A stretch of 40,129 nucleotides of DNA, from the NCBI GenBank assembly GCA_016787415.1, contig JAEUUT010000024.1, positions 1-40,129 on the forward strand, written 5' to 3'. The notes under the pieces are model-generated. The model saw only the letters and a list, made by a program, of their open reading frames with translations, made no database searches and was not told the DNA's origin. Positions 25,171-33,300 of this stretch are shown in pieces. Numbering within the stretch: position 1 is the first letter of the stretch; each line of letters begins with the position of its first letter. The DNA comes from Saprospiraceae bacterium. Lineage in GTDB: Bacteria; Bacteroidota; Bacteroidia; Chitinophagales; Saprospiraceae. Both the position numbers and the translations under genes were made by a program.

Positions 25171-26151
25171 CTAAAAAAACAACAATGCACTCACTTTCAG
25201 GTCTATCAGTGTTGTATCGCCTGCTCCCACCTGCACATCGAGCAGGTCAGACAATACGGTACCCAGCACGTTCATTTGCAATTCCCCCCGCGCCTGCAAT
25301 TGTCCCTGTGCGTTTTGGGTGTAGGAAATGAAGTGCAGTTCGTAATTGCCGGTTTCCATAAAGGCGAGTTTGAAGGAGCCATCGGATTGCACTGCGGCGC
25401 TGGACACGGCATTTTTGAACAGGATGCTGGAGGGGCCTTGCGGAAATTTTTCATCCGTTTCAAAGTCGCCTTTTTCGTAAGCATACACGATGATTTTTTC
25501 GCTGCCCGAAACGCCGTCGCTCACATGGCCGCTGATGCTGCCGGTCGATTCCTTTTCCATAATCCGCAGCGCGCCGGCAAGTTCGGCTTCGGTTACGAAT
25601 TGGTACTCCATATTGCTGTCCTGTTGATTCACTACCGAACGGCGCAGGTCGAAATCTATGACGGCAGAAGTGGTGGCGCCGATAGTTGTTGCAATCATGC
25701 CATTGGTACGAATACTTAGGCTGTTGCTGCCGGAAATGGCATGTTTCATTCCTTGCCCATCCAGTACGTAACATCCCGGGCTGTTGCCATTGGCATCTGC
25801 GTCGGTTTGCAGCACCAGTACGATGTCGTCGTACACGCCGGCTTCCAGTTCGCCTTCTCCCAGCAGCCGCGTAGCGCCCTGTTGAAGTGCCAGCAGATCG
25901 AACGTGGCTGCGCCACTAAAACCTGCCCAGGACTTGCCGTTGATTTTTACATCGGCTATTGTCACGAATACGCCGCGTACATTCGGATCATCGATTGGTG
26001 CGTCGGTAATTTCGATGCGCGCACGTGCCTTTTCTGGCTGATTGGGGTTGTCGATGCCAAAATCAGGTTCTTTCAGGCACGAAGTGAAAGACAGGGCGAA
26101 CAAAAACAGTGCGCCGAAAAACGAAAAACGGGAGAAAGACAGGTATGACAT
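25171..26151 (-). CDS. DUF4382 domain lipoprotein
   Basis: The 326-residue product starts with a lipoprotein signal (FLFALSFTSC, lipidated Cys25), so it should be anchored in the outer membrane or periplasmic face. Residues ~43-190 match DUF4382: a strand with ITDAPID, then VRGVFVTIADVKING, and LEAGVYDDIVLVLQ. The C-terminal ~110 residues look like a carboxypeptidase-regulatory/Ig-like beta sandwich (GSISGHVSDGVSGSEKIIVYAYE, then GSFKLAFMETGNYEL). The molecular role of DUF4382 is not known. The stop is 8 bp from the 24.9-25.2 kb palindrome, which could act as its terminator. Confidence 0.88.
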   Translation of the reverse strand: MSYLSFSRFSFFGALFLFALSFTSCLKEPDFGIDNPNQPEKARARIEITDAPIDDPNVRGVFVTIADVKINGKSWAGFSGAATFDLLALQQGATRLLGEGELEAGVYDDIVLVLQTDADANGNSPGCYVLDGQGMKHAISGSNSLSIRTNGMIATTIGATTSAVIDFDLRRSVVNQQDSNMEYQFVTEAELAGALRIMEKESTGSISGHVSDGVSGSEKIIVYAYEKGDFETDEKFPQGPSSILFKNAVSSAAVQSDGSFKLAFMETGNYELHFISYTQNAQGQLQARGELQMNVLGTVLSDLLDVQVGAGDTTLIDLKVSALLFF

Positions 26152-26211
26152 GATGTGATTTGTTTGGTGGATAGCCAGTAGAGAAAATAGAAGGGGGTGT
26201 GTATGACCGCA

Positions 26212-26991
26212 TTAATAATTGGATGATCTGGCGCCGCGGTTGTTGAAGTAGAAATGAACGCCTACCACAAAATCCCAGGCGGTGGTGGTGCTACGGGTGG
26301 TCTGGCTGGCGCCATCAACCAGGATGCTGTTTCTGCTGAATCCGTAGTTGTATTTGGCCTGCACTTCGAGGGCAGCACGGCGGTTGGCGAAAATGGTATA
26401 GCCGGGGCCCGCACCGAACGTGGAAAGGGTAGTGTTGACCGATTGCGATTCGCCAGCGCCGGGGGCAGTAATTTCTGTTTGCGAACGACCATACCCGTAC
26501 ACAGCGCCGAGGAAAAAGGCCTGGTCGCCGCCAAAAGGCAGGTAAATACGTGTAAACGGGCCAAAAAGCAGTTTGTCGTCCGAGGTTTCCTGCACACCAT
26601 TTCCAACATTGTTGGTATTACCGCGAGAGGAACTGACCAGGTAATCCATACCCAAACCGAACACGAAGTTGCGGGCGAAGAAATAACCGATACTTGGGGT
26701 CAGGTGTACCTGAAAGGCTGTATTGCCGCTTCTGACGGTGGTGGCGCCGTTGTCGATTTCGATGTTGGTTACCGAGTTCACGTACCCGAGTCCGGAACCA
26801 ATGGTGAAATTGCCACGGTTGAGGGCTGTGCCGCGTTCGAAACCCGATTGGCTGCCGTTGTTTTGGTAGTTGGGCTGAGACTGATAAGTTGGCTGGGGTT
26901 GGTAAGTAGGTTGTACCTGCGCATTCAGTTGTTGAAATACAGCGAAGCAGCAAACGGCTATTACAGAAGATATGCGAAGTGCGGATTTCAT
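26212..26991 (-). CDS. Outer-membrane beta-barrel protein
   Basis: The product has 259 residues from the ATG at 26991, chosen because it begins a signal peptide (MKSALRISSVIAVCCFAV, cleaved after LNAQ). A short Gln/Pro/Tyr-rich repeat (PTYQPQPTYQSQPNYQ) follows. The rest alternates polar and aromatic/hydrophobic residues in ~8 strands (FTIGSGLGYVNS, IGYFFARNFVFGLGMDY, AFFLGAVYGYGRS, VVGVHFYFNN) and ends in a near-terminal aromatic strand. This fits an eight-stranded OmpA/OmpW-like porin-type barrel. Its function is not known. It is 60 bp from the DUF4382 gene start, on the same strand and upstream of it, so they may be co-transcribed. Confidence 0.85.
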   Translation of the reverse strand: MKSALRISSVIAVCCFAVFQQLNAQVQPTYQPQPTYQSQPNYQNNGSQSGFERGTALNRGNFTIGSGLGYVNSVTNIEIDNGATTVRSGNTAFQVHLTPSIGYFFARNFVFGLGMDYLVSSSRGNTNNVGNGVQETSDDKLLFGPFTRIYLPFGGDQAFFLGAVYGYGRSQTEITAPGAGESQSVNTTLSTFGAGPGYTIFANRRAALEVQAKYNYGFSRNSILVDGASQTTRSTTTAWDFVVGVHFYFNNRGARSSNY

Positions 26992-27136
26992 AATGCGTTG
27001 ATGTTGAAATGGTTGAAAAATTGGTTCGTTGAGGTTGTTCTGAAAAAGCGCCGTGCCAGCAGTGTTGAGCCTTCGCAATCATTTTTTTGCGGATTTTCAT
27101 GCCCGAATTGCAGGTTTTGGGTATTTTTTTCCCCGT

Positions 27137-27634
27137 TTATCCCAGGTAGCGGCGGAGCATCCAGGCATTTTTCTCTTGCGTCCGTAGAATACCTGTCAGC
27201 AGATCGACGGTACCCGGATCGTCGTATTGTTCATCTATTTCGCTGATCATCGTGCGCAGGGTGCGCGCCAGGCTGTCGCTGTCTTCAGCCAGTTCGCGCA
27301 CTGCTTGAGTTTGCTCTTTTTTCCCACCTGTCGATTCTTTCAGATGAGCGATTTTTAGAAACTCAGCCATAGAGCCAGCCGCCGCATGTCCGAGTTGCTG
27401 GATGCGTTCAGCCACCAGATCGATGTCGAGGGCGGTCTGGTTGTAGAGTTTTTCGATGAACTCGTGAATTTCCACAAAACTGGGCCCTACCAGGTTCCAG
27501 TGGAAATTGCGCATTTTGATATACAGGACGTGCTCGTCGGCCAGCAACTGGTTGAGGTGTTGCGAAATGTTTTGGGTGTCGGAAGTGGGAATGCCCAGCA
27601 GGTTGCCCGATTTTTTTTCAACGGAAGTGTTCAT
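27137..27634 (-). CDS. dps: Dps-family DNA-binding ferritin-like protein
   Basis: The 165-residue product starts at the ATG at 27634, two codons after an in-frame TTG. It has the Dps four-helix bundle. Its intersubunit ferroxidase site keeps the canonical spacing: His45, His57 (NFHWNLVGPSFVEIHEF), then Glu61, Asp72 and Glu76 (ALDIDLVAERI). In E. coli Dps the third position is Asp; here it is Glu. The family forms 12-mers that oxidise Fe(II) with peroxide and protect DNA. The N-terminus has only a few Lys, so DNA binding is uncertain. Confidence 0.95.
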   Translation of the reverse strand: MNTSVEKKSGNLLGIPTSDTQNISQHLNQLLADEHVLYIKMRNFHWNLVGPSFVEIHEFIEKLYNQTALDIDLVAERIQQLGHAAAGSMAEFLKIAHLKESTGGKKEQTQAVRELAEDSDSLARTLRTMISEIDEQYDDPGTVDLLTGILRTQEKNAWMLRRYLG

Positions 27635-27839
27635 ATTCAAGCGTTTTAAATGGAATGTCTACACCTCGCTACAATCGGGATGCCTGTATTTTTCTGTGCC
27701 CTGTGTGGACTTATTTCCTCACTTCCTTACAAAAATGGGCAATGGGGTAGGAGCGCTATTTCCGGCATCCTCTTTTTGGATAGCAAGCAAGCCTGTCTGC
27801 AAACCTTCTGTTCGGGCGCTCTAAAAATGCTTGCTTGTT

Positions 27840-28961
27840 ATGATCAAACTAACCGAGTCTGCCCGTGTGTTTTTCAGTATTGCCACCATCGTGTTGCTGG
27901 TGATTTGTATGTATTACCTGCGACCCATTCTGGCGCCACTGAGTTTCTCTTTCATTCTTGCCATTATCCTGTTGCCGCCCACGCTTTTTCTGGAGCGTCG
28001 CGGACTTTCCCCGACGGCAGCGGCACTGATTACAGTGAGCCTCACCACCCTGCTGGTATTTGGGACAGTGATAAGGGCTACCTGGCAGGTATCAACCCTG
28101 ACCGATAATTCCAGAAATATCATGGACAAGGTGGAGGGCTGTGTGCAACGCGCCATTGTGAGCATAGAAAAGGAATATCCCGGTATCAAGCGGCAAAACC
28201 TGGTCAACTACCGCCAGCGCACCAAAGACCTGTTTGAAAAAGTAGGCGAGAATATTAGCCAGTCGGCCAAAGGCTTGCCTGGGTTTGTGTCAAATGTGCT
28301 GCTGATGCCCTTGTTCATCTTTTTTATGCTGTCTTACCGGCAGTTTTTCCGCAGGTTCCTCCACCAGGTTACACGTTCGGAAAATGAGCAGGTAGATAAG
28401 GTTTTGATGAAGATACATGCCGTCATGCGCAATTACCTTTCCGGCATGGTGATCGTGATGGGTATCGTAGCGGTGCTGAACAGCATTGGGCTGATGGTGA
28501 TTGGCGTGCCGTATGCCATTTTCTTCGCCTTGCTGGCGTCGATACTGATGATCGTGCCGTACATCGGCGTGTTTATCGGCTCGCTGTTGCCTGTGATAAT
28601 GGCATTAATGACCTTCAGCAGCCCCTGGCCCGCCCTTACAGTAGCCGGCTGGATGTGGGGCGTACAGATTCTGGAAGGCAATTTCATTACCCCAAAACTG
28701 GTGGGTTCGAAAGTGAGCATCAACCCCTTCACGGCCATCATTTCGCTGATTCTCATGGGCCGGATTTGGGGTCTGGCAGGCCTGGTGCTGGCCATCCCTT
28801 ATGTGGCTATCCTGAAAATTATACTCGACGCCATTCCGGCCACCCAGCCCTACGGCATGCTGCTGGGAGAGGTGGAGCATGAAAAACCGCAGAAAAAATC
28901 GAAGCGGAAAAATAAAACCGGCGAACAGCCGCCACTGGAATTGATCCACTCCAATGTGTAA
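27840..28961 (+). CDS. AI-2E family transporter (PerM/UPF0118)
   Basis: The 373-residue product starts at the ATG at 27840 (MIKLTESARVFF), three codons after an in-frame TTG. The AI-2E/PerM layout is clear: two to three helices at the N-terminus, a soluble amphipathic segment (~80-150), then five helices with the conserved IVPYIGVFIGSLLPV and LEGNFITPKLVGSKVSINPF. It ends in a Lys-rich tail (EKPQKKSKRKNK). Family members have been linked to AI-2 export, Na+/H+ antiport and other exchange. The cargo here is not known. It diverges from Dps. Confidence 0.93.
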   Translation: MIKLTESARVFFSIATIVLLVICMYYLRPILAPLSFSFILAIILLPPTLFLERRGLSPTAAALITVSLTTLLVFGTVIRATWQVSTLTDNSRNIMDKVEGCVQRAIVSIEKEYPGIKRQNLVNYRQRTKDLFEKVGENISQSAKGLPGFVSNVLLMPLFIFFMLSYRQFFRRFLHQVTRSENEQVDKVLMKIHAVMRNYLSGMVIVMGIVAVLNSIGLMVIGVPYAIFFALLASILMIVPYIGVFIGSLLPVIMALMTFSSPWPALTVAGWMWGVQILEGNFITPKLVGSKVSINPFTAIISLILMGRIWGLAGLVLAIPYVAILKIILDAIPATQPYGMLLGEVEHEKPQKKSKRKNKTGEQPPLELIHSNV

Positions 28962-28981
28962 TCCTAATTCCGCATTAGGGG

Positions 28982-29323
28982 TTTGTTCGGCTACGCCCCT
29001 CGTAGTAGGATGGGAACACGGATTAAGCGGATAAAGCGGATTTAAACTGATTTTTTGGTGGCCTTGCGGCCACTTCTTTTTGATTTTTTTCGGATTTAAA
29101 CGCCTCCGGCGGGTGGATACGCATGGCATGCACATGAAATGATAAAAGGGATCGATGTTGATTTTTGCTTGCTTGATAAAAGATGGATTCAATATGCGTC
29201 CCGACGAAGGTGGTTTTAATCTCTAAAAATCAAAAAGAAGTGGCCGCAAGGCCATCAAAAAATCCGTTTTAATCCGCTTAATCCGCGTTTCCATCCTGCT
29301 ACGAGGGGCGTAGCCGAACAAAT
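28982..29323. repeat. Long intergenic inverted repeat, ~100-bp arms, 134-nt loop
   Basis: The left arm 28982-29089 and right arm 29224-29323 are nearly complementary, with a few mismatches and one ~9-bp length difference. Shared words are TTTGTTCGGCTACGCCCCTC/GTAG, GGATTAAGCGG and GGCCTTGCGGCCACTTCTTT. The loop (29090-29223) has no gene. It lies between the AI-2E permease and folP, both on the plus strand, so it may stop or attenuate read-through. Confidence 0.88.
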
Positions 29324-29395
29324 CCTTCGTACATCACTTATGATGAATAACCCAAGCACGACAGGTTTGTTTTTACCTTTATCCGAAAATATCTC

Positions 29396-29429
29396 GCCTC
29401 TCACTTCTCACCTCTCACCTCTCACCTCT
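29396..29429. repeat. CTCTCACC short tandem repeat in the folP leader
   Basis: Four units of CTCACCT or CTCACTT end four bases before the folP ATG at 29434. The same word occurs at 12.8, 13.3 and 35.1-35.3 kb, again pyrimidine-rich on the sense strand of the gene that follows. Confidence 0.85.
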
Positions 29430-29433
29430 AAAA

Positions 29434-30270
29434 ATGTGTTCCCTTTCATGCGCAGGTCGCCTGCTCGATCTTTCCCGTCCGAAAGTCATGGGCATTCTGA
29501 ACCTTACGTCCGATTCCTTTTACGACGGTGGCAGGTACACTCGGCGCGATGCCTGGATACAGCAGGCAGAAAAAATGCTCGAAGAAGGGGCCGATATCCT
29601 CGATGTAGGCGCTGCTTCCTCTCGCTCCGGCGCCGTGGAAGTACCTAAACCGGAAGAGCGCGCCAAAGTGCAGGAAGCCGTTACAAGCATCCTGCAACAG
29701 TTTCCCCATGCGCTTATTTCTGTTGATACATGGCGCGCTTCCGTGGCGCGCGCGGCGGTGGAAGCAGGCGCTGCCATCGTCAACGATATTTCTGCCGGTC
29801 GACTTGATCCAGCCATGTACGAAACGGTAGCAGCCCTGGATGTGCCCTATATCCTGATGCACATGAAAGGCACACCTGCCGATATGCAAAAGGATCCTGT
29901 TTATGAAAACGTCGTGACGGAAGTGCTCGACTTTTTAGTAGCAGAAGTACACCATCTGCGCAGTCTCGGTATCAAGGACATCGTGCTCGACCCGGGTTTC
30001 GGTTTTGGCAAAACCATCCCACACAACTACGCCCTCCTCAAAAACCTGCATGTTTTCGGCAAAGTAACAGGCCTGCCCGTGCTGGCAGGATTATCCAGGA
30101 AATCGATGACCTACAAACTTCTCGGCATCCCGCCAGATCAGGCCCTGAACGGCACGACTGCCCTGAATATGGTGGCATTGCAGCAAGGCGCCTCCATCCT
30201 GCGTGTACATGACGTGAAGGAAGCGGTGCAGGTGGTGAAACTTTTTGAAGTGATACGTGGAGAGGGATGA
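29434..30270 (+). CDS. folP: Dihydropteroate synthase
   Basis: The 278-residue enzyme joins p-aminobenzoate to dihydropterin pyrophosphate in folate synthesis. The TIM barrel is complete: MGILNLTSDSFYDGG (19-33), DILDVGAASSRSGA (54-67), ISVDTW, IVNDISAG, LMHMKG, LDPGFGFGKT, GLSRKSM and LRVHDV. Two active-site loops differ from the common form: TSDSF for TPDSF, and SSRSG for STRPG. The second puts Ser at the place of E. coli Pro64. The start is the ATG at 29434, whose leader is a CTCTCACC repeat. The stop TGA merges with the left arm of a 37-bp perfect palindrome. Confidence 0.95.
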   Translation: MCSLSCAGRLLDLSRPKVMGILNLTSDSFYDGGRYTRRDAWIQQAEKMLEEGADILDVGAASSRSGAVEVPKPEERAKVQEAVTSILQQFPHALISVDTWRASVARAAVEAGAAIVNDISAGRLDPAMYETVAALDVPYILMHMKGTPADMQKDPVYENVVTEVLDFLVAEVHHLRSLGIKDIVLDPGFGFGKTIPHNYALLKNLHVFGKVTGLPVLAGLSRKSMTYKLLGIPPDQALNGTTALNMVALQQGASILRVHDVKEAVQVVKLFEVIRGEG

Positions 30271-30373
30271 GTTATGAGGGATGAGTTATGAGTGTTTGTG
30301 CTGTATAGCTGGCTACTCTATTGACAAAGCCAAGTGTACAGCACAAACACTCATAACTCATCCCTCATAACTC
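30269..30373. terminator. 37-bp perfect palindrome between convergent genes (likely bidirectional terminator)
   Basis: The left arm 30269-30305 and right arm 30337-30373 are perfect complements over 37 bp, with a 31-nt loop. The arms hold the repeated words GATGAGTTATGAG and AGTGTTTGTGCTGTA. The left arm begins in the folP stop codon, and the right arm ends 11 bp before the stop of the 1,523-residue gene. There is no long T-tract, so termination would rest on stem strength. Confidence 0.8.
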
Positions 30374-30384
30374 ATAACTTAAAA

Positions 30385-33300
30385 TCACTCTTTTTTCCTC
30401 CCCGCTCTCACCCGATTCACAAACGCATCGGCCAGGGAAGGGTTGGCAGCCACGATTTCGTACGTTTCACCATCGGGCATTTTAATCTGGGTATCCTTAC
30501 TTTTCAAGGCCAGGAGGGCGTCGTTGAATTTGGTACTGCTGGATACCACATTCAGCGTACCAGATTGATAACCAAAGAAATACCACAGGTCGGCCGATGG
30601 TTTGATGTACAGGTAAAAACGATCGTCCTGGTTGCCGGGCATCTTGTATTCCACAAAGGTGGTCAGCACTTTATTGAACGGTTCGCCATTGATGGCCACC
30701 ACCGGAATTTTATCTTCGAGGCTCAGGAATGACTGGTATTCGGCATTCCAGATCACCGGGTGGCGACCCAGCATGAATGCGAAGTTGTTGTCTTTTTTGG
30801 GCAGGTTGATAAAATTGCTTTGAAGATTGGCCATCACCTCTGTGAGATCGTTGTCGCTGCTGACAAATTCGCTGACTGCTGGTTGGTAAAATGCGTTGTT
30901 CGTATTGTAAATGGCCACTTGCGCATCAAAACTCGCGGCTTTGATGTCGTTCACCATGATGTCCATCAAGGCTTTGGGAATGATCATTTCCATCCCTGTC
31001 ATAAACTCGCCGGTCACATTGTAGCCCGTGCTGTCGGTCACCGTGTTAAAGTCGGATTTGAGGCGGCCTGCCCCTTTTACTTTCATGTATGCCAGGCCGG
31101 ATCCCAGGTTGAGCGGCCCTTCTGCCTGCAGCGTTCCCACCCGATTGTCGAACACCATACGGCTGCCGCGCCAGGGGCTGGCGCCTACGATTTTGGCAGA
31201 GTCGCCGAAGATAAAACGGTCATTTTTGGCATCGTAGGTGAACACATCCTGGCAATTGAGGATGGGTCGGTCGACCCGCGCATAGGCCGGCAACAACACA
31301 CGCGGGTACATATCGCCCAGTTCGCGGGAGAGGAAAAAGCCGGTCACCAGCGGGTCTTCGGTTTCGTTTTCCGCTTTTTTAATGCGAATGACCGGGTTGT
31401 TTTTATCCACTTCAGTGTACACGCTGAACCACTGGTTGTTGGGCAGTTTTTCGGCGTCCAGTTTGGCAAAACCTTCAAAACGCATATTCGGCTGGTTGCC
31501 CCGCAGAATGATTTGTCCTTTGAAGCGCACCTTGGTGGCCATGAAGAAACTGTCTTTTTCGGCCAGGTCGCCACTGGCAGTCGTCAACACGTTTTTTGTG
31601 GCCTGCGTGCCGGGGCCGCGGCGCTCGCCAATGATATTGTTGAAAAACACCTCCTGGTTGTGGCCGGGGATATTGTATTCATAGTAGCCCGTGGCTTTAT
31701 ACAGTTTTTTACCCAGGATATCCACCACGGCGCGGTTGATGGTATGGTATTTTGTGATGGTATCGCACAGGATCCGCGCATTGGTAATCTGCTTCATTTT
31801 GCCACCTGGCTGGATAAAAATATCGGCTGTATCCGGCGGGTAAACAAATGCATCGGCCGATTTGACCACCTTCACGCCACCGATTTTCAGCAGGTTGGTT
31901 TTCATATCGTACAAGGCTGTTTTTCCCTGAAATGCCAGCGTATCCTGGTCGGGGTCGATGGACACGAAGTTGCCGGGTTTCTTTTCATCGGCTTTAAACT
32001 CGATGGTTTTGCCTTTCATATCCCAGGTAAATTCGTTCATCGAAGTGCGGTACTGGTCGAGTGGCAGGGTGGTGGTAGCCACCTCTGAATTGGCTTTAAA
32101 AATGCCGGTCTGGGCATCGAAGTCCAGTTCGCCATCGATATTTTTGGAGTCGAAAGCGATACCTTTCCCGTCGAGCGATTTAATTTCCAGGTTGGCCGTA
32201 TCGGCGCTGGCCTGGAATGGGCCGTACGAAATTTGTTTGGAGGTAAGTTTACCTTCCGACCATTCGAATACACCGCGGCCTTTCAGACCGCTGGGCGTCA
32301 GCACCAGCACCCCTTTGTGGGTATAACCCGGCGCTTTGAACAGTTCAAATGCCTTGTCCTTGCTTTCTACATACATGGAGTCGCGGAATGGCAGCCAGTT
32401 TACCGATACATTGGTGCCTTTGGCTTGCGGTACTTTTACCGGACTGGTTCGGTCTTCTTCCATGAAGAATTTTTTAGCCGTACCGGTGGTTTGTTTGGGT
32501 CGGAAAATCAGGTCTTCCGATTCGATGTCGGCCGTCAGGTATTCGAGGGTGCCTTTTCCGAGAAAGCCGCGATTGCTCAGGTCGAGTTCGCCGGTGTAAT
32601 TACCTTTGGCCGAATAGATAGTATAGCCCTTGGCAGGTGTTTTATGCTTGAAACCGAAGGATTTGTCTTCATCACGCACGACAATGGTTTCCTTGAACGG
32701 CGGGAAAATGGTAGCGGAAGTCATTTCTCCCTTAAATTTCAACTGCTCTTTGGTATAACTGTCGAGGCTGTTGAAGGAGAATGGATCGAGTTTGAAATAA
32801 AAGGAGTCGCGGGTGTACACGCCGCCCTGCGTTTCTTTCCGGTCGTAATACACGAAGGAATTTTTCTTGGATTGCAGGGAGGGGAAAGTGGGCAGGGTGT
32901 CTTTACCCGATTTATTGTTCGGAGCATCCACCAGCAGCGCGCCCGAAAGGCGTTCGATGGTAGAGTTCATGGCGTCGGCCATAGGCTGCCCGTTTTTGTC
33001 CTTGTTGCCATTGGGAATATAAAAATCGAGGTGACGCACGGAGTCGAACTCGATCTGGAACTTTTCATAGTTGAAACGCATGTCCTTGCCTTCAAACAGC
33101 GCAAAACCTGCAAAAAGTCGGCCATTGAAGCGCATATCACGATTTTTCAGGAGGGTAAATTCTCTGTCGTAAGGAATCACCGCCACCCGTTTGCGCTGGC
33201 TGATCTCGATTTTCCGTACGTCGAACACCTCCGTTTCCTTGGTTTTCAGGTCGAGGTGTGCATTGGCCTGGGTACTGGCCGATTCGATATTGATGGCGTC

